Assembly: GCA_910586275.1 (NCBI GenBank)
Contig: CAJUIM010000010.1
Coordinates: 1 to 44,978 of the forward strand
Source: an uncultured Lachnospiraceae bacterium
Lineage (GTDB): Bacteria; Bacillota; Clostridia; Lachnospirales; Lachnospiraceae
Direction of reading: 5' to 3'
DNA length: 44,978 nt
Shown: in pieces, positions 35,510 through 44,758 of the stretch
Layout: each line of letters starts with the position of its first letter
How positions within the stretch are numbered: the first letter of the stretch is position 1
Program-made: the position numbers and the translations under genes
The notes under the pieces: generated by a model
The model's input: only the letters and a program-made list of their open reading frames with translations
Told to the model about the DNA's origin: nothing
Databases searched by the model: none

Positions 35510-35638
35510 CTTGATTCACTCCTAATTCTTATATGATCAATTTTCAATGGCTGTCTTGCCGTCCTCCTCATGGCTTTTCCATGTATCCGTCATGTCCGGC
35601 TGTTAAGCGGCCCTGCAATTGTCTTAAATATTTAACTC

Positions 35639-38600
35639 TTACTTCAGTACCCTTCTCAAAGTTTCAAACAAATTTTCCACATCAATCGGCTTTGCGATAT
35701 GGCCGTTCATCCCACACTTCAGAGCCTCCTGTTTGTCTTCTTCAAAGGCATTGGCCGTCATTGCAATAATCGGTATGGATGCCAATTCCTTATTTTCCAG
35801 CTTACGGATTTCCTTTGCGGCTTCATAACCGTTCATAACCGGCATCTGGATATCCATCAAGACGGACTGATAATAACCTGGCTCGGAATTCTTCAGTAAA
35901 TCCACGGCGATTTTTCCATTCGCCGCGATTTCCGTGGAAAATCCCGCATCTCCCAAAATGGCAACGGCAATTTCCTGATTCATTTCCACATCTTCTGCCA
36001 ATAAGATGCGGCCTTTATGGAGCGGAGCCTGTTCTGCACTATCGCTTTCGCCTTTTTCTTTACCGGCATCTAATATGGAAAGCAGACAGTTCCTCAGTTC
36101 CGACAAGAACAGCGGCTTGCTGCAGAACGCAGTGACACCCGCCTCCTTTGCTTCATCTTCAATATCCGACCAGTCATATGCCGTCAGGACAATAATCGGC
36201 ACATTTACTCCCATTTCCTTTCTGATTCTTCTGGTCACTTCAATGCCATTCATATCGGGAAGCAGCCAGTCAATAATATACGCCTGATAACTGTTTTCCC
36301 TCATATTGGCCTGATGCGTACGCAGTACCGCTTCCTTTCCTGACAATGTCCATTCCGCATTCATCCCGATCTGCTGCAGCATATAAGACACACTGTCACA
36401 TGTGTTATAATCATCATCCACCACCAATGCCCTGCAGTTGGCAAATTCAGGTATTTCCGGCGGCTCTTTTGTATCGGTATGTAAGCGGAACATAAAAGAA
36501 ACTACAAACTCAGATCCCACACCCTGTTCACTCTTCACACGGATGGTGCCGTTCATCATATCAACAATGTTTTTTGTGATTGCCATCCCTAGCCCTGTGC
36601 CTTGAATTCCGCTGATTGTAGTATTTTCTTCCCGCTCAAAAGGCTCAAAAATATGCGACACAAAATCTTCGCTCATGCCGATACCATTATCCTTTATACT
36701 AAATTCATAGTTGGCATAACCTGTCGGTGCCCCGGCTTTTTCTATAATCCGTATATTGATCACACCTCCGGCACCCGTATACTTCACCGAATTGCTGACC
36801 AAGTTCAAGAGCACTTGATTCAGTCGGAGTTTGTCGCAGTAAATCTCCTCATCAAACACGTCCACTGTGTCAATGCGCAGTTCCAGCTGTTTGGCATGAA
36901 TGTCCGCCTGCAAAATATTGCAAAGGCCATGCAGAATTTCCGGCAGGCTGCATAGCTTTTCCTCCAGATGAATTTTGCCGCTCTCAATGCGGCTCATATC
37001 CAATACATCATTAATCAGGCTGAGCAGATGATCCCCCGAAGTCTTTATCTTTTTCAGATATTCCTCCACCTGTTCTTCATTTTTAATATGGGTTAATGCC
37101 AACGTGGTAAAGCCCACAATAGCATTCATAGGCGTGCGTATGTCATGAGACATATTGGAAAGAAATACGCTTTTGGCTTTGCTTGCCCGGTTAGCCTGAA
37201 GCAAGGCATCCTGCAGCATGCCTTTTTTCACCAATTCATTGCGTGTCTCCTCATCCACGCTATGGCATCCCAAAACAATGCCATGGCTTTCGCCCCATGT
37301 CCCTGCCCGTACAATCTTTGTCTGAAAGTATTTCATTTCTCCGCCCTTATGGATGCGGTAATTGATATAATAAGATTTCTTTTCTTCCAGTTCTTTCTTG
37401 ATTTTATCTTCTGACAATATCTGCCGTAGCATTTCCTTGTCATCTTCATGCACATACTTTTGTATGTATATATCCATACTTTCTTTCAAAGACATATTTT
37501 GGTTGAAAGCAGGATCAAATTCATGCCCGTTATTGTCGTCATTCCTGACTGTGTTTCCGATGCCTGCATCCAAGTCGAAAAAGCAGACAAGATTATAATC
37601 AATGCCCAATGCATGGATCAGTTCCAGCTGCCGCATTTCTTTCTTTTTAGCCTGTAGTTTCTGGGCTGTGATATCCAGCAGGAAACGCTGGTAAATAAGT
37701 TCCCCGTTTTCCATCAACACTTTAATATTGCCCATGACATGCAGAATCTCACCGTCCGCATGCCGCACACGGTATTCTATGCTGATGCTGTCTCCTTCTT
37801 TTTTCAGTTCCTTAATCCGGTCTTTCAATGCCTCTCTGTCTTCCTCAAAAACAGAGGATGCAAACATATCAAAGCCGCTTTCCTGCAGCTTTTCCTTCGA
37901 TTCATATCCCAAAATTCTAAGCGCTGCCCGGTTAATGCTGATAATGCGCATCCCGTCCACCGTATGGCAAAGCACGCCGCAGTCCATGGTAGTGAAAATC
38001 TTCTCCAACGTCTGATTCTGTTTAATGATTTCCTGTTCGTAGGCTCTCTCCTGAGTCACGTCAATAGCTACGCCCACCGTTCCCATCACGCTTCCGTCCA
38101 AATCATATAACGGGGATTTATAAGTAGTGAGTGTCCGCATCTCTTCGCCGGCCTGAATAATTTCTTCGGAAACGAAAGTTTTTCTCTTGCTCATCACTTC
38201 CCGTTCCGATTCAATGCAGGCAGGATCATCATGCTCCACATTCCATATGTAAGCATGCCCGCGCCCTTCTGTCTGTTCTTTCGTTTTATTTACCGTCCTG
38301 CAGAAGCTGTCATTTACCTTTTCATGAATTCCGTTCTTATCTTTATACCAAATAAGATTTGGGACATTGTTGATGGTAGCTTCCAGATAATGGCTGGTTT
38401 CCCAAAAATCTTTGCTCATCTTACAATTCTGCTGCCATCTGAAAAAGCGGAAGCGGATTTCAGAATCGGACATGGGCATTGTCCAAACATCCTTTATTGC
38501 AGAAAAGTCGTCCGTCAGAAAAGAAATCTGATTTTGTTCCGCAAGCAGGATCAGTTCCGCTCCCTCTTTCTTTTCCATATCCAATGTCCGTACGGATTCC

Positions 38601-38782
38601 TTCACATCCATTGCCCTTAAGTCAGCTACTATTACATCTGCTTTTGCCGCCAACGCACTTTCAGGTTCTGCACTTGCAAAAAACTCGTGCGTAAAATGCT
38701 CAAGGGGCGGCATCTCTTTTATTACCTCAGACACTCTGCCCGGCTGCCCGACGAAATAGAAGTGAAGATGACAATGATACAT
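35639..38782 (-). CDS. hybrid histidine kinase with N-terminal receiver-like domain, PAS domains and two receivers
   Basis: The ORF opens at 38890, but the ATG at 38782 has a perfect AGGAGG eight bases upstream, giving 1047 residues without membrane helices. Residues 1-118 look like a pseudo-receiver (HLHFYFVG, ADVIVADLRAMD with Asp54, AELILLAE). PAS domains follow (about 125-510). HisKA has His546, and HATPase motifs are DNGIGM and GTGLGMA. REC1 has Asp838 in IDWLLP and REC2 has Asp977 in MDIQMP. It has the same tail layout as the two neighbouring kinases. The promoter carries a paired palindrome (38885-38939). Confidence 0.92.
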   Translation of the reverse strand: MYHCHLHFYFVGQPGRVSEVIKEMPPLEHFTHEFFASAEPESALAAKADVIVADLRAMDVKESVRTLDMEKKEGAELILLAEQNQISFLTDDFSAIKDVWTMPMSDSEIRFRFFRWQQNCKMSKDFWETSHYLEATINNVPNLIWYKDKNGIHEKVNDSFCRTVNKTKEQTEGRGHAYIWNVEHDDPACIESEREVMSKRKTFVSEEIIQAGEEMRTLTTYKSPLYDLDGSVMGTVGVAIDVTQERAYEQEIIKQNQTLEKIFTTMDCGVLCHTVDGMRIISINRAALRILGYESKEKLQESGFDMFASSVFEEDREALKDRIKELKKEGDSISIEYRVRHADGEILHVMGNIKVLMENGELIYQRFLLDITAQKLQAKKKEMRQLELIHALGIDYNLVCFFDLDAGIGNTVRNDDNNGHEFDPAFNQNMSLKESMDIYIQKYVHEDDKEMLRQILSEDKIKKELEEKKSYYINYRIHKGGEMKYFQTKIVRAGTWGESHGIVLGCHSVDEETRNELVKKGMLQDALLQANRASKAKSVFLSNMSHDIRTPMNAIVGFTTLALTHIKNEEQVEEYLKKIKTSGDHLLSLINDVLDMSRIESGKIHLEEKLCSLPEILHGLCNILQADIHAKQLELRIDTVDVFDEEIYCDKLRLNQVLLNLVSNSVKYTGAGGVINIRIIEKAGAPTGYANYEFSIKDNGIGMSEDFVSHIFEPFEREENTTISGIQGTGLGMAITKNIVDMMNGTIRVKSEQGVGSEFVVSFMFRLHTDTKEPPEIPEFANCRALVVDDDYNTCDSVSYMLQQIGMNAEWTLSGKEAVLRTHQANMRENSYQAYIIDWLLPDMNGIEVTRRIRKEMGVNVPIIVLTAYDWSDIEDEAKEAGVTAFCSKPLFLSELRNCLLSILDAGKEKGESDSAEQAPLHKGRILLAEDVEMNQEIAVAILGDAGFSTEIAANGKIAVDLLKNSEPGYYQSVLMDIQMPVMNGYEAAKEIRKLENKELASIPIIAMTANAFEEDKQEALKCGMNGHIAKPIDVENLFETLRRVLK

Positions 38783-38838
38783 ACCTGTTTCCTCCTGTGT
38801 CCAATGATTTGCCATGCGGTGTGCCGCATAATATAACC

Positions 38839-38851
38839 GACAATAATTGTC
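38839..38851. promoter_or_regulatory. short palindrome in the kinase leader
   Basis: GACAATAATTGTC is a 13-base perfect palindrome around one central base. It lies in the untranslated leader about 57 bp before the kinase start. It could be an additional operator, but a chance palindrome in AT-rich DNA cannot be excluded. Confidence 0.3.
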
Positions 38852-38884
38852 TATATAACAGATGAATAAAATATATGCAAAAAT

Positions 38885-38894
38885 AAGCATGCTT
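38885..38894. promoter_or_regulatory. candidate operator, proximal copy
   Basis: AAGCATGCTT is a perfect 10-bp palindrome. It is identical to the copy at 38930-38939, 45 bp away centre to centre. Flanking bases extend the match to a 14-bp inverted repeat (AAATAAGCATGCTT / AAGCATGCTTATTT). This copy lies downstream of the predicted transcription start. Confidence 0.6.
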
Positions 38895-38921
38895 TCCTAA
38901 AATAAATAATTCCCTATTATC

Positions 38922-38950
38922 ATTCTAACAAGCATGCTTATTTATGTCAA
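38922..38950 (-). promoter_or_regulatory. promoter of the pseudo-receiver hybrid kinase gene
   Basis: On the minus strand a perfect TTGACA (38945-38950) and TAGAAT (38922-38927) are spaced 17 bases apart. The leader is about 130 bases long. Confidence 0.75.
38930..38939. promoter_or_regulatory. candidate operator, promoter-spacer copy
   Basis: This second AAGCATGCTT sits between the -35 and -10 boxes, a classical repressor position. Together with the proximal copy it could support cooperative binding or looping. Confidence 0.6.
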
Positions 38951-39054
38951 TATTTTGAAGGCAGCTTTACATCATGTGTTTCAGACATGGTTACTGTTCA
39001 CTCCCAATATTATACAGTGAAATGATGTTTTTATCGGATCTGCTTCCCTTTGCA

Positions 39055-40362
39055 CTACTTACCCAATGCCTGCTCCTGCAGTCTGTCAAACTGAGCCATG
39101 CATTCTTCCACGGAAGCCCCGTTCAGCAATTCTCTTACAATCAGGCAGATATTCCCCCATTGCTCCACTTTCATGCCGGCATTGGAACCGAGCACATAAA
39201 TACATTCGTCAATCCTGTCATTCAGTGGTTTCAGGGCATCGACACATTCCACTTCTACATTTTTGGAAGGAGAAATTACTTGGTTTTTCTGCGTGTAAAC
39301 TGTCAGGGATTCATCGGTAAGCATAATATCCAACACAGCCATGGCGTCTTCCAGATGTTCGGCTTCCGCGCCGATACCGTATCCGGACATAGACACTACC
39401 GGCATCTGCCCATAAGAACTTGGAAAACCGATGACCTGCATATTAAAATCCGTTTTTCCATAGGCGGTTTCCGCATTTGCCGCTCCCCAATAAGCCATCA
39501 CAATAGGAGTTTTCCCGGCAAGAAAATCGGGTCCCTCTCCGTCAATCGCTTCATATGTGTATGCTCTTTCCGCATCAATATAGCCCAAATCAATCATAGT
39601 CTTCAAATATTCAAATCCCGGACGCATATAATCGCTGTATTTTGCCTCACCGCTGTTAAGTGCCTCAATTGCCGCAGCGGTATTTCCTCCATTATACAAA
39701 TCCGCATAACCTTGGGCCAATACAAAACATTCCAGCCACCACCGGTTTGCGCCGATGGGTGTCTCAATTCCGTTTTCTTTAAATACTTTACAGCATTCCA
39801 GCAAATCTTCCGGAGTATGCGGAAGTTCCAAATCATATTTATCAAACATATCTTTGTTGACGAACAGCCCATAGGCCACTACTTCCTGAGGAATTGCTAC
39901 CAGCTTTCCGTTCACGGTGTTGGCAATTTTCACCACTTCCCTTAAATGATCCGCACATTCCAGTCCGGATAAATCAGCCAGTACCCCCTCTGCGCCAAGA
40001 ATCTGAATGCCGTCGGGATTCAGAAGATAGATATCATCCATATTGCTGCGCGCCCTGTCGGCAATCACTTCATCGTATGTTTTATCCAAATAATCCTCTG
40101 CCGTATATGTCCGGTATTCCACTTTTACTCCCAGCTTTTCCTCCGCTATCAGAACCGTTAATTCATGTGCTGCTCTGGCAATATTGTCGGCATCCGGATC
40201 GGATTTTTCCATGGGACCGAATAAATTAACTACCTTTTTTTCGGCCTGCTCTTCTTCCGCCAGATTGATGTCGGAAGATTTTCCCTTCCCACAGGCAGCC
40301 AACCCTAAGACAATAGCTATGGCAGTCGCTGCTAAAGGCCATATTTTGCCTGATTTCTTCAT
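39055..40362 (-). CDS. extracellular sugar-type solute-binding lipoprotein
   Basis: This is a family 1 solute-binding protein (about 435 residues) with a lipoprotein signal: basic N-terminus, hydrophobic core, LAAC lipobox with Cys24. The mature part has the usual features of carbohydrate-binding components (DDIYLLNPDGIQILGAEGVLADL, VVAYGLFVNKDMFDKYDL, LAGKTPIVMAYWG). No permease or ATPase gene is adjacent. It starts 2 bp after the stop of the transmembrane kinase gene, and its AGAGGGG ribosome site lies within that gene, so the two are tightly coupled. An in-frame GTG at 40368 overlaps the ribosome site and is less likely. It may deliver ligand to the kinase instead of to a transporter. Confidence 0.9.
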   Translation of the reverse strand: MKKSGKIWPLAATAIAIVLGLAACGKGKSSDINLAEEEQAEKKVVNLFGPMEKSDPDADNIARAAHELTVLIAEEKLGVKVEYRTYTAEDYLDKTYDEVIADRARSNMDDIYLLNPDGIQILGAEGVLADLSGLECADHLREVVKIANTVNGKLVAIPQEVVAYGLFVNKDMFDKYDLELPHTPEDLLECCKVFKENGIETPIGANRWWLECFVLAQGYADLYNGGNTAAAIEALNSGEAKYSDYMRPGFEYLKTMIDLGYIDAERAYTYEAIDGEGPDFLAGKTPIVMAYWGAANAETAYGKTDFNMQVIGFPSSYGQMPVVSMSGYGIGAEAEHLEDAMAVLDIMLTDESLTVYTQKNQVISPSKNVEVECVDALKPLNDRIDECIYVLGSNAGMKVEQWGNICLIVRELLNGASVEECMAQFDRLQEQALGK

Positions 40363-40364
40363 AT

Positions 40365-42950
40365 TCACCCCTCTTTTCGAATATACAGGTTTATTGTCTT
40401 CTTCAGTAATTCCAAATCCACCGGTTTGGATATATGGGCATTCATCCCGGCATTCAAAGCATCCCTGACGTCCTCCGCGAAAGCATTTGCCGTCATGGCA
40501 ATAATGGGCACCGTGCCGGCATCTTCCCGTTCCAATTCCCGAATCCGTTTTGTGGCCTCATAACCGTTCATTACCGGCATCTGCACATCCATTAATATGG
40601 CATCAAATTCTCCTGGGACGGCTTCGGCAAAACGTTCCACTGCCAATGCACCGTTTACGGCAATTTCGCAGAAAGCTCCTTCCATGTTCAGGATTTCCTG
40701 TAATATTTCCGCATTGATTTCATTATCTTCCGCTACTAAAAAGTTCCGGCCGGCTAGGCTGACCGGTTCCGCCATGTCTTCCTCTTTCCATGTAAATTCA
40801 TTTTCCTCCGCATGTATTTCCAGAATTTTCTCTTTCAATGCGGAAACAAAAAAGGGTTTTGCCAGAAAACCGTCAATCCCTGCCTGAAGAGCCGCCTCTT
40901 CTATGCTGTCCCAATCATGTGCTGTCAGAAGCAGGATGGGCAGGTCTTTCTGTATTTTATTCCGTATCCTTCTGGCTGTTTCCATGCCGTCTATCCCTGG
41001 CATTTTCCAGTCCAGCAAAACCATATGATACGGGCTGCCTTCTTTCAGTGCTTTATATACTGTGTCTGCCGCTGCCTCCCCACTGTGAAGAATGTCTACG
41101 GATACCTCTGTTTCTTTCATTAAATATTGGATATTCCGGCATATTTCCTCTTCGTCATCTACCACCAGCATCCGGGTGAACTTATGGTCTTTCCAAAAAT
41201 CCGCATCCGTATCCTGTTCCGCAATGCGGAGTTCCAATTCCACCGTAAACAGGCTTCCTTTTCCCTCTTCGCTTTTTACCTCAATGCTTCCGCCCATAAG
41301 CTCCACAATATTCTTTGTGATTGCCATGCCAAGGCCGGTTCCCTGTACCTTATTTGTCGTACTGTTCTCCGCCCTTGTAAATGCTTCAAAAATCACTTTC
41401 AGATATTCCTCCGACATACCGTATCCGTCATCTTCCACTTCGATACGGATATGCTCATATTGGACGGAACGCTGTGGCAGCCCGATAATACGGAACCAGA
41501 TATTTCCTTCTTCCGGAGTATACTTAACGGCATTGGAAAGAAGATTGATTAAAATCTGGTTGATTCTCGTTTCATCCCCTATCAGGCGTTCATGCTTAAT
41601 CCCTGTCACCAATACATCAAACGTCTGCCTTTTATCCTTAGCCGCTGGCCGGATAATGGCATCTATGGAGGTAATCAAATTGCTTAAGGTAAATTCCCCT
41701 ATGGTAAGAACGACCTTCCCGCTTTCAATTTTAGATACGTCAAGGACATCATTGATCAGGCTCAGCAAATGTTTGCCAGATGCAGTGATTTTTTTCGTAT
41801 ACTCTCTTACTTTGGCTTCATTGTCAGCATCTTTTGCAAGCAAAGCAGTAAATCCGAGAATGGCATTCATGGGTGTCCGTATATCATGGGACATATTGGA
41901 AAGAAAAGTGGTTTTGGACTGATTGGCCGCCTGTGCCGCCTGCAGCGCCTCTGCCAGCTGCCTGTTATGCAGTTCCCGTTCCGCCTCCTGCTCTTTCCTG
42001 ATCTTTTCCTGCTGTCTGTCATATATGAAATATACGGAACAGCATAAGCAAAATGCCGCAAGCATGACAATTACCACACTGAGTATATTGTGGTTCACGG
42101 CTTTCCCTTCCCGCTGAATGGACTCTATCGGCACATATCCGATCAGATACAGCATTCCGTCATTGACTGACCACATATAAATCAGGGCATCCTGACCTTT
42201 GATTTCATGATAGAACATAACGTTCTTCCCTTGCTTTATATTGTCGGCAACTTCTTTCTGTATTTCCTCTTCCCATATTTTATTGGCATGATAGAAATCA
42301 TCAAGGTTTAAGTGACCGGCGGCCCGTTCTCCTTTCCCTTTCGGCTTCAGCAGAAAACGCTTATTCTGAGAATCCATAATATAGAGAGTCGCGCTGCTGT
42401 TATAAAGCTTATCCGGAAGAGTAGATTCCAACGATTCATAAATATGTTCTATATAAAGCGTGGCCATCTCTTTGCCGTCTTTGAAAACCGGGCATTTCAT
42501 TGTATAAGCCCAAGCCCCCATATCATTGACATAGGAACAGGAAACCGGCAGATCCTCTATGGCATTGCCGGAAAAATCCAGCCCTTCTGCCGTAAATATC
42601 TCCCCGTCACTTGAAATGCCGGATGGCTCTCCCGAGAAAATAAGCGACATCTTAATGACTGTCCCCTTTCTCTTGTAAGAAAGGATGAATTGCTCAGGAT
42701 TCTCTGCCAATGCAAGTTCCTCGGCTATCAGGCGTTGATATTCGGCTTCCCGCTCAAACAGTTCCTCCACGGTCCCTTCGATTAAATCCAAGCTTTCGCT
42801 TAAATTCGTGATGGCCGATTCCGACATTTCTTTTGTTATTCTTGCCGAAATATAGAAGACGAAACTGCCCAAAATGACAAAGACCGTCAATATCAGCATG
42901 ATTAATATTCTTTTTCCGTTTTCTCTGATTTTATTTTTAAAGCTGCTCAT
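40365..42950 (-). CDS. transmembrane hybrid histidine kinase with two receivers
   Basis: The 861-residue protein has two membrane helices (about 13-34 and 289-310) enclosing an extracytoplasmic sensor of roughly 250 residues, likely Cache-like. A coiled linker leads to HisKA (SHDIRTPMNAI, His355) and HATPase (DDGYGM near 507; GTGLGMA near 538). REC1 has Asp647 in LDWKMP and REC2 has Asp788 in MDVQMP. There is no HPt or DNA-binding domain. The ribosome site is weak (AAGGG, about 12 bases away). It is the first gene of a pair with the solute-binding lipoprotein and has its own promoter. Confidence 0.93.
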   Translation of the reverse strand: MSSFKNKIRENGKRILIMLILTVFVILGSFVFYISARITKEMSESAITNLSESLDLIEGTVEELFEREAEYQRLIAEELALAENPEQFILSYKRKGTVIKMSLIFSGEPSGISSDGEIFTAEGLDFSGNAIEDLPVSCSYVNDMGAWAYTMKCPVFKDGKEMATLYIEHIYESLESTLPDKLYNSSATLYIMDSQNKRFLLKPKGKGERAAGHLNLDDFYHANKIWEEEIQKEVADNIKQGKNVMFYHEIKGQDALIYMWSVNDGMLYLIGYVPIESIQREGKAVNHNILSVVIVMLAAFCLCCSVYFIYDRQQEKIRKEQEAERELHNRQLAEALQAAQAANQSKTTFLSNMSHDIRTPMNAILGFTALLAKDADNEAKVREYTKKITASGKHLLSLINDVLDVSKIESGKVVLTIGEFTLSNLITSIDAIIRPAAKDKRQTFDVLVTGIKHERLIGDETRINQILINLLSNAVKYTPEEGNIWFRIIGLPQRSVQYEHIRIEVEDDGYGMSEEYLKVIFEAFTRAENSTTNKVQGTGLGMAITKNIVELMGGSIEVKSEEGKGSLFTVELELRIAEQDTDADFWKDHKFTRMLVVDDEEEICRNIQYLMKETEVSVDILHSGEAAADTVYKALKEGSPYHMVLLDWKMPGIDGMETARRIRNKIQKDLPILLLTAHDWDSIEEAALQAGIDGFLAKPFFVSALKEKILEIHAEENEFTWKEEDMAEPVSLAGRNFLVAEDNEINAEILQEILNMEGAFCEIAVNGALAVERFAEAVPGEFDAILMDVQMPVMNGYEATKRIRELEREDAGTVPIIAMTANAFAEDVRDALNAGMNAHISKPVDLELLKKTINLYIRKEG

Positions 42951-42987
42951 ATTAAACTAAAACCCTTATTTGCTATTTGATGGCAAT

Positions 42988-43016
42988 ATTCTATCACATT
43001 TTCCATATAAAGTCAA
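42988..43016 (-). promoter_or_regulatory. promoter of the transmembrane kinase gene
   Basis: On the minus strand TTGACT (43011-43016) and TAGAAT (42988-42993) are spaced 17 bases apart, with TGA before the -10 box. It lies in the 73-bp gap after the glycoside hydrolase gene. Confidence 0.7.
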
Positions 43017-43023
43017 AAAACAA

Positions 43024-44697
43024 TTATTCGGCACCGAACTTTTCCCGCACAATTTCATATGCCATTTTAGGCCGGCGGTATTCATCTACAATCCCTTTAT
43101 TATTCATGGTACGCGGGCGGGTGCCGAACCAGCCGGCGCAGACCTTGCAGTCGCTGAACTGCCAAATGTATACGCCGCTTGTATGCTCATGGCTCAGAAC
43201 GGCATCCAGCTGTTTCCCTATAGCCCATGCCTGATACTCTTCCGACCATTTTTCCCGGCCCGGCGACCGATAGCCATAAATCGCGCCCGCACCGATTTCC
43301 GTAACAAGAAAAGGCTTGCCGGCTCCTTCCGTGCAGTTCTGTATCCATTCATACAAATCCTCCAGATACTCCTGCACCGGTGTGTCATGATACCAGAGCG
43401 GATAAATGTTGTAGGCTGTCACTTCGGCAAGTCCGAAACAGAGATCGTTTTTAAACTGGCAGCTGGCAAAAGAGCGGGGACGGCTTGGGTCTAGCCGTCG
43501 GATCAGCGAAAGCTGTGCTTCATAGCAGCTTTTGCCGTATTCCGTATGGCTGGCACACTCATTTAGTATCCCCCATATATATATACTCGGATGATTATAA
43601 TGTGACTCTACCATTTCACAGATACAGTCTTCGCATTGCCGTTCAAAATTAGGATTGCGCATGGCTTCTTCCGAAAGTCCTCTTGCATGGTTTTCCTCCC
43701 ATACGAGAATGCCAGTTTCGTCACAAAGATCCAAGAAAAGCTCATCATTGGGATAATGGGAAGTTCTCACCGAATTTGCTCCCAAATCTTTCATGATAAG
43801 CAAATCCTGCCACATAGCATCTATAGGCAGAGAGCATCCGAACTGGGGATGATCTTCATGCCGGCAGAAACCTTTAATCCGAAGTTTTCTGCCGTTGAGC
43901 AGAATATCTTTTCCTCTTACCGCCACCTCCCGGAAACCGAATCGGTCAATCAGATCGTCCGCCTTTTGACCGGTTTGGTCATCCAAGACTGCGGAAATCA
44001 GATACAACTCCGGAGTCTCGGGACTCCACTCTAAAGCATCCGGACAGGCCATCTCCATTGTTTCTTCCGCTTCTGCATTTGCCGCCAGCGATATAGGACT
44101 GCTGCAGCTTTCGCCGCACCCTTCTATGGCAAGGTTCAGCCTGCCCTCGAATATCCTATCGGAAAGATTATGAATGATGATTTTCACTAAGGCATGCCAG
44201 CCGTCGGGAGTTTTTTCGGGAGTGACATGCATCTGCCGGATATATGCTTGGCCCAACTCCTCGAAAGCTACTCCCCTGGTAATTCCGCCATATGTCTGGT
44301 AATCATTTTCCACATGCAATGCCGAGTTTTCTCCAAAGGAATTGTCCACAAAGACTCTGAGCCTGTGATTTCCGGCAGGGAGATTTCTGACTACTGCAGA
44401 GAAGGGGGTGTAAGCGTTATAATGAGAAGTTACTTTTTTGCCGTCAAGGTATATTTCTGCCGTATGGCTTACGCCTTTAAATTCAAGCCTTATATTTCCG
44501 GAGGCATAAATGTTTTTCTCAAAGCATGCCTTTCCCCGATAGTTCCGCAGTTCCGGATAGGTTTCCCAGCATCCGGGCACCATCGCCTTCCTTCTTGCGG
44601 GTGTGCTGCCGTCTTCCGGCACCGTATGAAAATCCCATAAGCAGGAAGATAGTTCTGTCTGTTTCCTTATTTTGTGTGTCCTAAACATGCGCAGCAT
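43024..44697 (-). CDS. glycoside hydrolase family 2, beta-glucuronidase-like
   Basis: A GH2 enzyme of 557 residues: N-terminal sugar-binding jelly roll (about 1-150), immunoglobulin-like domain (about 150-255), TIM barrel (about 260-557). The acid/base Glu380 is in ILNECA and the nucleophile Glu467 in LVTEIGAG. The C-terminal N532-x-K534 (in TMNNKG) matches the NxK motif that contacts the carboxylate of glucuronides, favouring beta-glucuronidase over beta-galactosidase. There is no signal peptide, so it is probably cytosolic. It is shorter than E. coli UidA. AGGAGG lies seven bases before the ATG. The adjacent kinase and binding protein suggest sugar-responsive expression. Confidence 0.9.
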   Translation of the reverse strand: MLRMFRTHKIRKQTELSSCLWDFHTVPEDGSTPARRKAMVPGCWETYPELRNYRGKACFEKNIYASGNIRLEFKGVSHTAEIYLDGKKVTSHYNAYTPFSAVVRNLPAGNHRLRVFVDNSFGENSALHVENDYQTYGGITRGVAFEELGQAYIRQMHVTPEKTPDGWHALVKIIIHNLSDRIFEGRLNLAIEGCGESCSSPISLAANAEAEETMEMACPDALEWSPETPELYLISAVLDDQTGQKADDLIDRFGFREVAVRGKDILLNGRKLRIKGFCRHEDHPQFGCSLPIDAMWQDLLIMKDLGANSVRTSHYPNDELFLDLCDETGILVWEENHARGLSEEAMRNPNFERQCEDCICEMVESHYNHPSIYIWGILNECASHTEYGKSCYEAQLSLIRRLDPSRPRSFASCQFKNDLCFGLAEVTAYNIYPLWYHDTPVQEYLEDLYEWIQNCTEGAGKPFLVTEIGAGAIYGYRSPGREKWSEEYQAWAIGKQLDAVLSHEHTSGVYIWQFSDCKVCAGWFGTRPRTMNNKGIVDEYRRPKMAYEIVREKFGAE

Positions 44698-44717
44698 ATG
44701 CTTACCTCCTGTTTTGG

Positions 44718-44736
44718 TTTTCCGGTCAGCGGAAAA
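44718..44736 (-). promoter_or_regulatory. leader hairpin next to the hydrolase ribosome site
   Basis: Bases 44718-44724 (TTTTCCG) pair with 44730-44736 (CGGAAAA), 7 bp with a 5-base loop. The AGGAGG site is at 44705-44710 on the minus strand, 7 bases beyond the stem. Confidence 0.5.
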
Positions 44737-44758
44737 TAGATGCCGTTCACTACAAATA

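Noticed and set aside
38974..39945. 323-codon plus-strand ORF opposite the solute-binding protein
   Set aside because: Overlaps a clear lipoprotein gene along its length and has a shadow-like composition.
41092..41922. 276-codon plus-strand ORF opposite the membrane kinase
   Set aside because: Antisense to the conserved HisKA and HATPase region. The Ser-rich, low-complexity translation is a shadow.
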